Source: Strigamia acuminata
Taxonomy: Eukaryota > Arthropoda > Chilopoda > Geophilomorpha > Linotaeniidae
Direction of reading: 5' to 3'
DNA length: 64,000 nucleotides
Assembly (NCBI GenBank): GCA_949358305.1
Contig: OX442314.1
Coordinates: forward strand, 52,771,369 to 52,835,368
Shown: piece after piece, positions 10,297-21,700 of the stretch
How the letters are laid out: every line of letters begins with the position of its first letter
How positions within the stretch are numbered: position 1 is the stretch's first letter
Notes under the pieces: model-generated
Databases searched by the model: none
What the model saw: only the letters and a program-made list of their open reading frames with translations
What the model was told of the DNA's origin: nothing
Position numbers and translations under genes: made by a program

Positions 10297-13200
10297 ATGG
10301 ATGCACAGAAGCCGTATCAACCATTTGGCTGGATTCAACAACTTAAAATGAAACAAATGAAACAAGTTATTTGCAGTGTTATAGCAACTCAGAAAGAGAT
10401 TCCATTAATTATCAGATCTCTAGAAAACATTTCAAAAAAGAAAAAAACTATGCAAATTCTATTTACAACACTACTTGTAATCAATTTGGTGGCTTGTTCC
10501 TACCAAACTGTCGATCGAATATTGCATTACATGGACGAACCAACCACAGTTAACACATACATGATTGAAACACCACATGGTCCGTTTCCATCTATTTACG
10601 TATATCCACGAACTACACAAGAACTTAATAATTACCTCGCTAACCGGAGTGGAAACAGCGATTTTAAACAGCAATGTAATGTTCGTGAAATTTATCAACT
10701 GTTCAAGGAAATGTATCCTGAAGATGTAATGGAACTCAAGAGAAAACCTAGCTATATAACTGATGCACATTTTTCTGTGGTAAATTAATTTTTTTTAATA
10801 AACATTTTTACCAAAATAAATTTTTGCAGCACAACTCAAGATTCAATGTGACCGTTAAAAATCATGAATCAATTGAATGGCCAATCGCCCAGATTTCGAG
10901 TAGTAAGTCAACCAACAATTAACGCCGTTTGATATTCTAACTTCTTTTTCACATTAGCGTTTGAATTTCCGTATGGAAATGAAAATAACAAAATGATAAT
11001 AAAGTTTAATTTTCCCAAAACATGCCAAATTTATCGAGTGAGTAGTAATTCTAGGAATATATATTTTCACTTCACAATAAACACTGCAAAAAAGTTCTAA
11101 CAAAATTACAATGTTTGTTACCAGATATTAATAATTCAAATTTAACATTAAAATTATTGTTTTAATTAAGCTTGTCATAGATCCATCACCAGTTATCTAT
11201 CATATCTCAAATATCTTTGCGGACGGTTTTGCCAAAAGAGAAGGCCTAAAGAATCAAGTCATTACTACTGTGCAAAAAGTAAGGGATACAATAAAATAGA
11301 AGTAATAAAAATAACAGCTTTGTAAAGAAATTTTTAAAAATCAAAATTCTTAAAATTTGCAATTGTAACAACAATAAAATTTCGATCTTGTTTTAGTTCC
11401 ACTTCATTAATACCACGAGACAGCGGTGCAACAATAACTTACATGACTGCTTGCAACATTGTTTAGTGAAAGCAATGAAATGCAGGTAAACAACTTTCTA
11501 GAATTCGTACAAACAGTGGCATGAACAAAAAGAATCAGTTCTCAAATTATAGCCGTCCTCGAATAATAGCCGCAGCCACAATTCGAGGGCGTCAAATCGT
11601 CACTTTCAACCGCCACTAGTATTCGTGGGTTACGACAATTTTTCAAGGGCGGCTCTTTAATACGAATTTTAATTAATCAGAAATTTGCAGAACAGATATT
11701 TTGTTATTGATAAATGTAAAAAGAGACGGTTATATACCCAAATAATGGTGTAAGGGTAACGTATGCTGGACATTGGATTGTTCGGATTATAAGATGCGCA
11801 TCGGACTTTAAGATGCACCACCCATTTTTGGTTGACTTTTGAAAGTAAAAAAAATGTGCTTTATGATCCTCAAAATACGATGTTCGCGGCTTTCGCGATT
11901 ACCGGATGCAACACATTAAATCACGTTATTGCACAATACAATTCATACAATCGAAAATACAAATGATTAAAACGTAATTACTCTCTTAGATTTCCGTTTT
12001 ACGAGGCAAGAAGCCTTCCGAAATGCAATAAGACAAATAGCATTCTTCAACACAACATACTGTATACATTTATTTATGAGAAAGATTTAACGACACACTG
12101 CAAATGCCTCAATTTGTGTGATGTAACGCAACAAAGCCTAACGTATAACCTACAACCTGGAAGTGAGGATATCGTTGAAATATTCATTGCCAACAATTAC
12201 GTTCGAACGATGCAAGAAAGCTTTTCTTACGACATAATATTGTTGTTATGCGACATTGGAGGCAACATCGGCCTCTATTTCGGCCTGTCTTGTTTAGCAC
12301 TCGTCGATATATTTATTCATTGCTGCAAAATGTGTTTGACCAAATTAAGCAAAACAACAAAAGCAAACGCCGAATTGAAAGAAAAAATTCCAATTATACT
12401 CGAAAAAATGCATACATCAAAAAAGAAATCGTTTGTCAAAAACAAACTGAAAACCACTGTTTCATTAATCCTATTTTGCACTTCAGTTTATCAAACTTAC
12501 AACTTGATCGACACTTATTTTCAATGCCCACTCACGAAAACTGTTAGCATCATTAGAGACAACGTGATTGAGTTTCCACTCGTTATTGCATGCGATGAAA
12601 CTTCAAAAATAGTAAAAGCTAAAATAAAATTAGCTGCTAAAATGCAAACTGACTGTGGCCACTACCACCTCCTCGATTTACTCCATCCATCGGCTGAATA
12701 CGCCAATGAAACAGAGAAGTTATGGAGTGACTCTTCTGGCTATAACACCTACGTCTCAAATGGAAAAGATCAAGATGTAAGCTAAGCGAGCAAAATACTA
12801 AATAGTTAGTGCTATTTGTATTAAATTACTTACTATTTTTGTAGTGGACTAAAACTGAAAATGACTTATTTTTTGCCAATTTATCAATTTTATCAACGGC
12901 ATTTGGAACATGCACTGTGTTTAATAAAGGTAACTGCAAAAGTAATATTTTTACTTCTTGAACTTCAAAATGTTTGCAGGTGACAGGCCATTTTCACCAA
13001 AGAAAAATATGTTAATGTTTTTTGATGACATCACGACAGACATTTGCAACGAATATCAAACTGTGAGATTGTTGACACATTCAGATTACATGGTTGTTTA
13101 CTTGACTTCATCATGCATTTCCAGCATTTTGTTCTGCCGAAAAATCAAGCGTTTCATCCAAAATATATATTTTATATTTCCACCAAACAAGAAACCACGA

Positions 13201-14248
13201 TTGACATTTCTCGTCAAACGGTAATATCTAAAAGAAAACAAAAACCATTATTTTATGTCTTACTCTGTTTAGCTCGTTCGAGTGAACACTGCTAAAAGTC
13301 CTTGTAAACCAAATAAAGAAGTTTCTGAATGTGAACGGAAATGTTTGGCAACAAAATTGTCACAACAACTTCTCAAGTGCAGGTAAAAATAATATTACTT
13401 ACACCAAAAAATAATTGGAATCCCTTGAGGAGGGCAGGTCTCTTCTAATACAAGCTTCCACCGCTATACAGTATAAATGTTCGAGAAACCTATCTGTATG
13501 AAGTCTAGCAGCTAGTTGTTGTGAAATGCTGAGTTTGACTTCAGTAAATTTTTTAAGAGACCACTGGTATGTCATAAGTTTGGCTATTTCGTAATGAGTA
13601 ATGACTGATTTACATTAACAATGTGTGGCAGCAAAATTTTGTTTCCTAAAGCATCCTCTCATAACAAATGTTATATTATAATGTTCCAATGCTTCTCACA
13701 CTCCTGCTGGAAGACTGATGCAGATAGGTTCCTAGAACACTCGCCTAGATGAGGAAGCTTGTACTAGAAAGAGTCTGTTCTCCAGAAGAGATTTCGGGTT
13801 ATATTTGGGTATAATATATTAGAAATTAATATGAGGCGCACAATCTGGCACTAAATCTTTAATGCAAACGGAAAGAAATTTATTTGTTATCTTTCTAACT
13901 AGACTACCGTTCATGAAAAACAGTACTTTAGAATTCTGCATGACACCAGAAACAGCTAAAACAACCTACGAAACATATTTGCACACTCAATTCAAGACCA
14001 ATCCCCAGAAAGACTGTTCCTGTGCAACACGCTGCCGTGAAACCGTTTACAATGTCAAAGCAAAAGCATCCATTCAGGATGAAAGTGATATGCCGACATT
14101 AGCTACATACACTATTGAAAAGAACATTCGAGAAGTTATCGAAGAACAGGAGCTCATTTCTGTAACAAAACTATTGTGTAGCGTTGGATCTATTATTGGT
14201 ATTTTGACTGGTTTCTCAACATTTACTCTTGTTGACTATTTCATTTGA
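10297..14248 (+). CDS. Two-module DEG/ENaC (pickpocket-like) channel, complete, gene B
   Basis: Inferred 11-exon model, 779 residues: 10297-10779, 10830-10902, 10958-11037, 11171-11278, 11397-11485, 11990-12776, 12845-12929, 12980-13062, 13125-13220, 13273-13382, 13903-14248. All junctions are GT/AG and keep frame. Module 1: TM1 about residues 52-70, cysteine-rich ectodomain, C315-x-C317-x3-C321, pore segment GGNIGLYFGLSCLALVD (368-384). After a short Lys-rich linker a second TM1 (about 433-450) starts module 2: GTCTVFN (561-567, the family GxCxxFN motif), CSCATRC, and pore segment GSIIGILTGFS (760-770). The protein ends six residues after this segment. DEG/ENaC subunits normally have two TMs and about 450-700 residues and act as trimers of cation-selective channels; this is two subunits in one chain. 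The N-terminal His-Gly gating motif is not seen in either module. Exon 6 spans the fusion without an intron, so it is not a splice-model artefact. Confidence 0.87.
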
Positions 14249-14616
14249 TTTTACATTATTATCAATATAGTAAACATAAATAACAGCAATAGTTTTCACT
14301 CTCATGACTTTGTCCTTGTTAACACAGTGTGGTTTTTGTAAAAAAAAATCATAAATCATAAATCGATTATTATAAAAATAGAAGGCGCAGAAATGTGCTG
14401 CACTATGCAAAACTACCTAAAAACAGTTCCAAATTGTAGCCTTAAAACCTCACTTTTTGTCCCATATCTCTTTTATCAATAAGACAAATGTTGTTACAGA
14501 TTTTAAATCTTTTCCCTATTCATTCTTCACAATTCAATTTTAGAATTTTATTAGCACAGTTATGTAACAAATTTAAAATTAAAATAAAATTTATAATTTA
14601 AAATTTAATAACTCAC

Positions 14617-16560
14617 TTCCTCAGCTCGATTTTGACTGAATTCGAGACTCTTGGGTACCACACGCTAAACAAGCCGCACGCCGAGGTTCTGGATGTGAAC
14701 CGATCCCCTAGAAAATAAATATTCAAATAAATATTTTTTGATAAAAAAAATGTAATCAGCCGACCTGTGGATAATCTCTTGAGGAGTGGGACAAAATGTT
14801 CCTCCAAATCAGCAGCGCCATGCTGCGACGAAATGTTTCGTAACGAATCGACCGCTTTATCGCGCACTACGGTGTCTTCGACGGTCGCTAAACTTTCCAA
14901 AGGCGGCTGCAACCAATTCAAATACAACTTAAATGCAATCAAACCTCGCGACAGGCTCGGTTCCACACCAAATACACCTTTTAAACACAAATTCTCGCCA
15001 CAATTCACGCTTAAAACGCAAAAATTGATTGGAAATTTAAAAACATTTCATTTTTCACGTAAACCTGTTAAATTTGCATAAGATAAAAATAATACAAACT
15101 TAGCAACAAGTTTCTAAAAGTTCCTGGATACAAATGATGGATAAAGTTGAGATTGTGTTGAAATTCTAAGATGGCGTCGGAGCAATAAAGAACACGGCCA
15201 CACGTTTTTGAGGTAAAAAGTACACTGGTTTATTCTAGTTCAAGCAATTAAAAAGAAGGGGTAAAACAAGGAATGCATGACGAGTTTCAGAGCACCAATG
15301 ACAACGGTGCTCTTGAGCAAGAAAGTCTCACTAATTGGCCAATTAACATTTGGGGGTAAAAACCTCACACAAGTCAAACAGGTCAACACACTCAAATGAG
15401 AACAATTAAATACATTGAGTTATAAAATGGAAAACAATATCTAAATCAACTAATCAATCTAATTAGAAATGACAAATATCATCAAAAATGTATAAAGACA
15501 AAACGATATAAATGAAATGTAAACAGCAACTAAAATTAACAAGTCAAATGGCTATTCAAATATAATGTGAAAATCGAGTGATTTTACGCGTGATATAAAC
15601 TATTATTTGAATTGCTATTCTCATTTTTGAATTGTTGTTATCTTTTATATTTCAATGTGTTGATTTGACTTGTGGTTTTAGTTGTTATTTGTGTTTCATT
15701 TACATTGCTTTATCATTGTATATTTTTATTGATAATTTACCATTTTATTAGATTGAATAGTTTAATATTGTTGTAATATTTCTTATTTTAATGCTTCAAT
15801 ATATTTGTATTTCTTATTTGAGTGTTTGACCTGTTCCTCATTTGTAGTACCTTGCCCTGTTAATCCCTTAATTGGTGTGGGTTTTTCCTACCTCTTGAGC
15901 GCCGTCTCATTGGCGCTCTGAACGCGTCATCCACATTCCTCTACCCCTTTTCCCATTGTGTTGAAAATAGAATAAACTTTTAGTGTACTTTTTACCTCTA
16001 AAACTTGTGGTCTTGTCTCTTCTTCACTCCGACGCCATTTGCAATTTTCATCAAAACCCTCAAGTAACTACATCCATTTGTATCCAGGACTTTGGAAATT
16101 TATTGCTAAGTTTGTACTACATTTATCTTGTGCAAATTTAACATATAACACAACGATTAAACAACAATTCACTTCACACGTAAAATCATCCGATTTTCAC
16201 AAAACCGAGCCAATCTAACGCTTCAAAATACATTTCCCATTCGTAATAACGACAAAATCACGAGTGATATCATCTTTATCACGTTAATTCGTTTTAAATT
16301 CGTAATACCAGTAAACAGTGATCCGCCGACTAGTGGTGTGAAATTCCCAAGTTGCTCGGCCAACGCGAGCAGCACTTCGTCTTCATCGTAGATCGTATCT
16401 AAGGCGAATTAATCACAAAATATTATTCATATTTCCGTTAAACGATTCGTTAACTACGCTCGTACTCACCAGTTGGAAATGGAACTAATTCGCTTCGGGT
16501 TCTTTCCACTCCTAAAGCTAAAGCTACTGTGGAAAGTTTCTTTATGCTGTTAAGACGGAA
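14617..16560 (-). pseudogene. PP2A scaffold subunit fragment, copy B
   Basis: Duplicate of the fragment at 3,515-5,458, offset 11,102, with the same four exons (16,560-16,470, 16,398 to about 16,324, 14,906-14,765 and 14,707-14,617) and the same missing parts. I see no sequence difference from copy A. Confidence 0.85.
15067..16142. repeat. Foldback element, copy B
   Basis: Duplicate of 3,965-5,040 within the PP2A fragment. It was carried along by the tandem duplication, not inserted separately, since the flanks match too. Confidence 0.8.
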
Positions 16561-17392
16561 CTGGAGAAAAAGAAGAAATTCATTTTATTTCATTTTATTT
16601 TATTTTATTTATTATTATTATTCAGTGTGGGCGCATTTCCAAGTCGGATGTGAAACGATTACCGGTATTGTTAATTGATTGTACCTGTTTTGTTCGATTC
16701 CTCCTTCCATATCAAATGATATTGTACCCCGTGCCCCGTGATATACGTATTCGTGGTATGAATCCATAACCAAAACTCAACTTGTGCCAGCAAGATGGAG
16801 AATTTTACATTTTCTCATTTTGTTTCTCAGACGCCATATTGAATTTTGCCAATTGTTACATCTTGATTCAATTTTAAACTGTATTATTCTATGTTTTGTG
16901 TATTTATTAATAAGTTTTCATTATTCCGTGATATTAGTTTGTACTATTCATGTGTTTTTATGTAGTCTTAATTTTGAATTTGTTCCAATTGAAGCTGTGT
17001 GCATTCTGATTGGTTGTTCTCAATTTATATTGAGAGATTCTCATTCTTTAGTGTTTTAAACTGTTTTTCAACATGGTTACCATTGCATTTATTGTTCTCT
17101 GAATTCTAGTGATTTCATTGATGTATTTCATTTCCTTTTTAATGCTGTTAACAGCAAATCATAAAAACTTTTTTATGATTTGCCAAGCATAATGTAATTT
17201 CTGTTCCTCTGTTGCTTGGCACGATTTAGTGCTAAGTTGTTATTTTTTCAGTTTGCTTGCTTTGCTCTTGCGAGTGTATTGTTAATGCACATGTACTCCT
17301 TTTGTTAACCAGTCTCAATTCAGTTCTTCAAAAGTCATTGAAGATTAAAATTCATGTTTTTTTTATCCTCGGTTACCATCATGGATTGTTAG

Positions 17393-17509
17393 TATAAAAG
17401 TCCTAGTTTCCTCTGAAGTTTTACAATGCCGTCACTGTTTGGATATTTGCTCGTCGTCATCTGCTCCCTCGCATTTGTTTTTCATCATCAAGAATTTTCA
17501 AGCTATACG
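17393..17509 (+). mobile_element. Decayed gypsy LTR, left piece (split by copia)
   Basis: Copy B counterpart of 6,291-6,407, ending in the target ATACG at 17,505-17,509. The remainder resumes at 24,330. Confidence 0.6.
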
Positions 17510-18082
17510 TGTTGGTCCTTGAAACCACTTCGGACGTTTATTTAACGCTTTTTCGATGCGTAATGACGCTACCTGAACTTTTTCACATCATTGGTTGTTA
17601 TATTTTCTTTCCCCAAATGATTTAGTGTTTATTTCCTACTTAACTGGTTGTTACCAGTTTATTTCCGTATATTTACTTTATATTGTAAGGGAAATGCATG
17701 GTGCCTGCATTAACTGTGTCTTAACACACTGGGCATCATGCATCGCCTATCTGTTTATACCTGTGAGTCGCTCGCTTCTGTCACCAGAGCGCACTGCCTT
17801 TTATTCCAAGATGGCGACGCACACTGCTAAGTGTGCTCCTGTGCTTTTCAATCCTGTTTTCGTAAGTTTTAGGTTAATAAATCGTTTATTTTGTTTATAA
17901 ATAATTCGTTTCTTGTGTCTGCACGTAGATAAGTGCAGACACCACGCAAATTCGACCAGAACCGGCTCGAATTCGCGTACACGACGCGCCGCACGTCTCG
18001 TGCGTGCTATATCGTACGTGTTGGCTTATTTTTAAGCGTTTCCACTGCCTAGTCTGTGCTGTTTTTGCAGCATACCACCACA
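17510..18082 (+). repeat. Copia 5' LTR
   Basis: 573 bp, starts TGTTGGTCCTTG and ends ACCACCACA. Same length and apparently same sequence as the 3' LTR. It contains AATAAA-type sequences in its second half, as expected for RNA 3' end formation. Confidence 0.95.
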
Positions 18083-18084
18083 AT

Positions 18085-18096
18085 TGGTAGCAGAGG
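18085..18096 (+). promoter_or_regulatory. Copia primer binding site (initiator tRNA-Met)
   Basis: TGGTAGCAGAGG begins two bases after the LTR and is complementary to the 3' end of eukaryotic initiator tRNA-Met (ending CTGCTACCA), the usual type of primer in many Ty1/copia elements. Confidence 0.8.
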
Positions 18097-18769
18097 CCTG
18101 GAAAGACACCAGGGCCTCGTTTTTTCCTTAATTTTCCACAATTTTCGCGATTTTTTCGCGAATTTTGCGGAAATTTTCTATATTTTCAGATTTTTCGCCG
18201 ATTTACACCGATTTTCGACATGCGACGACGTCTACACGACGTTATCACCGAGAAACGGGTGTAACCCGCTGTTTAGCACCCCGGAGTGCGACAGTATCGA
18301 CGATTTTCGTTCATTTTTCGCGATTTTTCGTTTAAAATCGCACATATCCGTGTTTTTCACACGAGGATCGCGTGTTGCGACGTGCACCGCGACTGATTCG
18401 TCAATTTCGCCTTATTTTGCCTTTCAGAGTCGAATTACCTTTGTTAATTTTAAGTGGGAATTTTGGTGTGGGACAATTAGAATCCTCGGCGCCCTTCGTC
18501 CGAATCCGGGCAAGCGCCGTTGTATTTTTCGGTTGTGCTTGTCGTGGTACAAGTGAGGTTTCCCGCGGCTCCAGGAAGTCGAACGGACCCTCTCAGACTG
18601 GCAACCGAAAGCTATTTAATTCCTTCAGAAGGAATTGCCCATTCTTGGTTTCCGCTTTGACAGTGCTACGGAAAGTGCTTCGCATCGTAATTTGTGCTTC
18701 GTTTGTGCGTCGATTGTGCGTCGATTGTGCGTCAATTTCCCATTTCTACGCATTTTTCTCCGTGCAATC

Positions 18770-21700
18770 ATGAAAAAGGCCACCGACCAGTCGTCAGGCC
18801 ATGTGCCGATTCTCGTGACCGGCAATTACGAACACTGGCACCGTGCAATTAAAATGCTATTGATGTCCGACGGCGTATGGCACCACGTCACCGAAACGGA
18901 GGAACTAGTGAAAGCCAACGTCGATGAAGACGTTTGGCGAAAATGGCAACGTCGGAAAGCCCGAGCGCTGGGGACCATTTATTGCCACGTCTCGCAGGCC
19001 AAACAGTCGGCCCTCGACGGTTGCACCACTCCGAAACAGGCGTGGGACATTTTAGCGAAAATTTACGCCCCCAGCTCTCTCGCCCGCCAAGCGGCGATGC
19101 GCCGTGAGTTCCTGCAGCTCAAGTTGGAGCCCGGCGAAGAAATGGCCGATTTCCTCAGCCGCGTTGACCTTATGGTCCGCCAACTTAAAGACGTCGGTGA
19201 AGACATCCTCCCTCGACATCACGCGTACCAGTATTTAGACTTTCTTCCGGACGAATACGACCAGGCGACTTTTGCCATTTATCATTGGCCGCTGGCAGAG
19301 TTTACCCCGGCTAAAGTCTCCGATCAGTTGTTGTCGGAATATCTACGATTAAAGTCGCATTCGAACCGAAACTCCGGTAATTCCTCCGCTTATGCTACTG
19401 GGCGACAAGGACGTAACCAGTCGCGACCCCCGCGCCCGCTTGCGCAGGTGCGTTGCTTCAATTGCAACGAGCTTGGACACTACGCCAATAAGTGCCAGCA
19501 TCCTCGCAAGCAAACAACTGGGCAACAGCCGGTAGCTACGCTTCAGACACGATCTCGCAGCAAGAGTCGACGCCGCAATAAAGGCTCGAATCCGAATGTG
19601 AACCCGAATCAACAGCAGCAGGGACAGTTTCGCGAGTCTTCACGCCCGCGCCGAGATGCAGCATATCTCCTGTCCGCACCACCTGCGATCCAGGTTCCTA
19701 CCGTTCATTTCGTCCAATCTCACGAATGGATTGTTGACTGCGGCGCCACCGACCACGTTTCACACGTTAAATCGTGGTTCTTGGACTTTGTTGAGGTCGT
19801 CCCTTTTAATATCGAATTGGGACAAGGAAGCTCCAAAGTTACCGGAAAAGGGAATGTTCCAGTCAAGTCACTCATCGATGGCTGTGAATGCACCGTACTT
19901 CTCCGCGATGTTTTGTACGCACCTGATTTCGGCGCTAATTTAATTTCGGTTTCGCGAGTCGATAAATGTGGGCATCACATACACATTTACAATTCGGAGT
20001 TGCATACATATGGGACGGATATCAAACAAAGTGTTCTTCGGGCGAAGCAAAAGTCAGGACTTTACTTCGTAGATGGACTAATTTCGCCATTTGCGTCGCC
20101 GACTGTTGTTTCGAGTACACCGCCCATCCCAATGTCACCTCCGACTACTGCGCCGATGACTCTCATCACGAAGGAGGAAGATTTTCCCGCGATGCCCTCA
20201 AAGAAGTCGAAGAAAATATCAAACGTTGAAATGACCGACTTCCGCTTACCTATCTCTCCCAACACCCTACTCGTGCCTTCTCCTTCCCCGATCATCCCCA
20301 ATCCTGTTGCCGGATCTAAACCACAACAGATCCGGATGTATTCCAACGTCCTATCATCTCCTCCGTCTCCCGTTGCCACGACTACGGCAGTCCCACCTCC
20401 TAAAAAGGTTATAACGCCGACTGCGAACGTTGCGGATGCCACGGGATTATGGCATGCCAGGTTGGGCCATCTCCACACCAAAGCCATGCGGACTTTGGCG
20501 AACAATTCCCAAGTTTATGGACTCGATCCGGCTGCGGTTCGACAAGAACTTTCCTGCAACTCATGTCGCATTGCCAAGTCCACGCGCGCCTCGCATAAAC
20601 CGATTCCCACACCTTCGACAACCAAACCGTTGGAGTTGCTGCACATGGACGTCTGGGGCCCGTCAAGACTGACTTCGATTGGCGGTGCTGATTATGCCTT
20701 CTCCATTGTTGACGACGCGACCCGATATTCGTGGATTTTTCCGATTGCACGCAAATCCGACGTCTTCACAACTTTCAAAGACTTTGTCTCTCGCGTTGAA
20801 CGTATTACGGATTCCCGCGTCAAATCAATTCGCACGGATCGCGGCGGGGAATTTATTTCTAAGACTTTTGACCGTTACCTCGCTGACAAGGGCATTGTCG
20901 CACAACGGACCAATCCCGGAAGCCCGCAAATGAACGGGGTCGCCGAACGCCTAAACCGGACGATGGGCGACTATCTTCGCTCCGTTACCTCCGAAACCGG
21001 TTTTCCACACACACTTTGGGCTGAACTCGCTGTGACATTTTCGTACGTTAAAAATCGCAGCCCGCATTCGAAACTTAACGACGAAGTTCCATATGTTTTA
21101 TGGCGCCAGCGTGCCCTCTCTGTCAAACATTTCCGAAAAATTGGTTCTAAATGCTGGGTGCATTTCACCGCACCCGGGCGCAACAAAATGGATCCACGGG
21201 CGTGGGAAGGATTCCTCGTAGGTTACGCCTCCAACACTCGCGGTTATCGGGTTTGGAATCCGGCTACGAACACCGTCACGGAATCCGTTCACGTTCAAAT
21301 CGATGAACGTCAGAATTTCAAACGCTCGCCGTTTTACGTTCCGGATCCCTACGAAAATGCTCCATTCATGGAGGAGCCTTCTCGCGTCACTACACCGTCT
21401 CGTGTCACTTTTGACGATGGCGCTTTCCCATCTGTCCCCTGGTCACGTCGACGTCGTGATTCCGACGATGAATCATCTAATGACGATGATGAATTCCGCC
21501 ATCGGGCTCCATCAAGCGCTTCATCAGTCGCTTCATATCGCTCCGTCCTCGAGGAGGTCGAAGAGGACATTGCTGATGAATTGCCTCCTCCTATTCTGTT
21601 TGCGGACGATGTACCGGAGGACATCGATTTGGACGTCACGCCTGACCCACCACTTCCGCTTTACCGTCCTCGGAGGAGATTACGTCCCGATGCTTTGGCT

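Larger units (their letters stand above)
1..10970. repeat. Tandem unit, copy A (left edge outside window)
   Basis: Base 1 corresponds to base 11,103, and the offset of 11,102 holds through the gene tail and the spacer up to the copia insertion site (6,403 against 17,505). Beyond the copia element the match continues at offset 17,927, then 17,930 after an A tract that is 3 bases longer in copy B (near 6,910 and 24,840). The last clearly matching base before divergence is near 10,970 (28,900 in copy B), inside exon 3 of the channel gene. The unit contains a channel-gene tail, a spacer with a PP2A fragment, a gypsy fragment, a cysteine-rich exon and a MITE, and then the head of the next channel gene. 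Confidence 0.95.
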
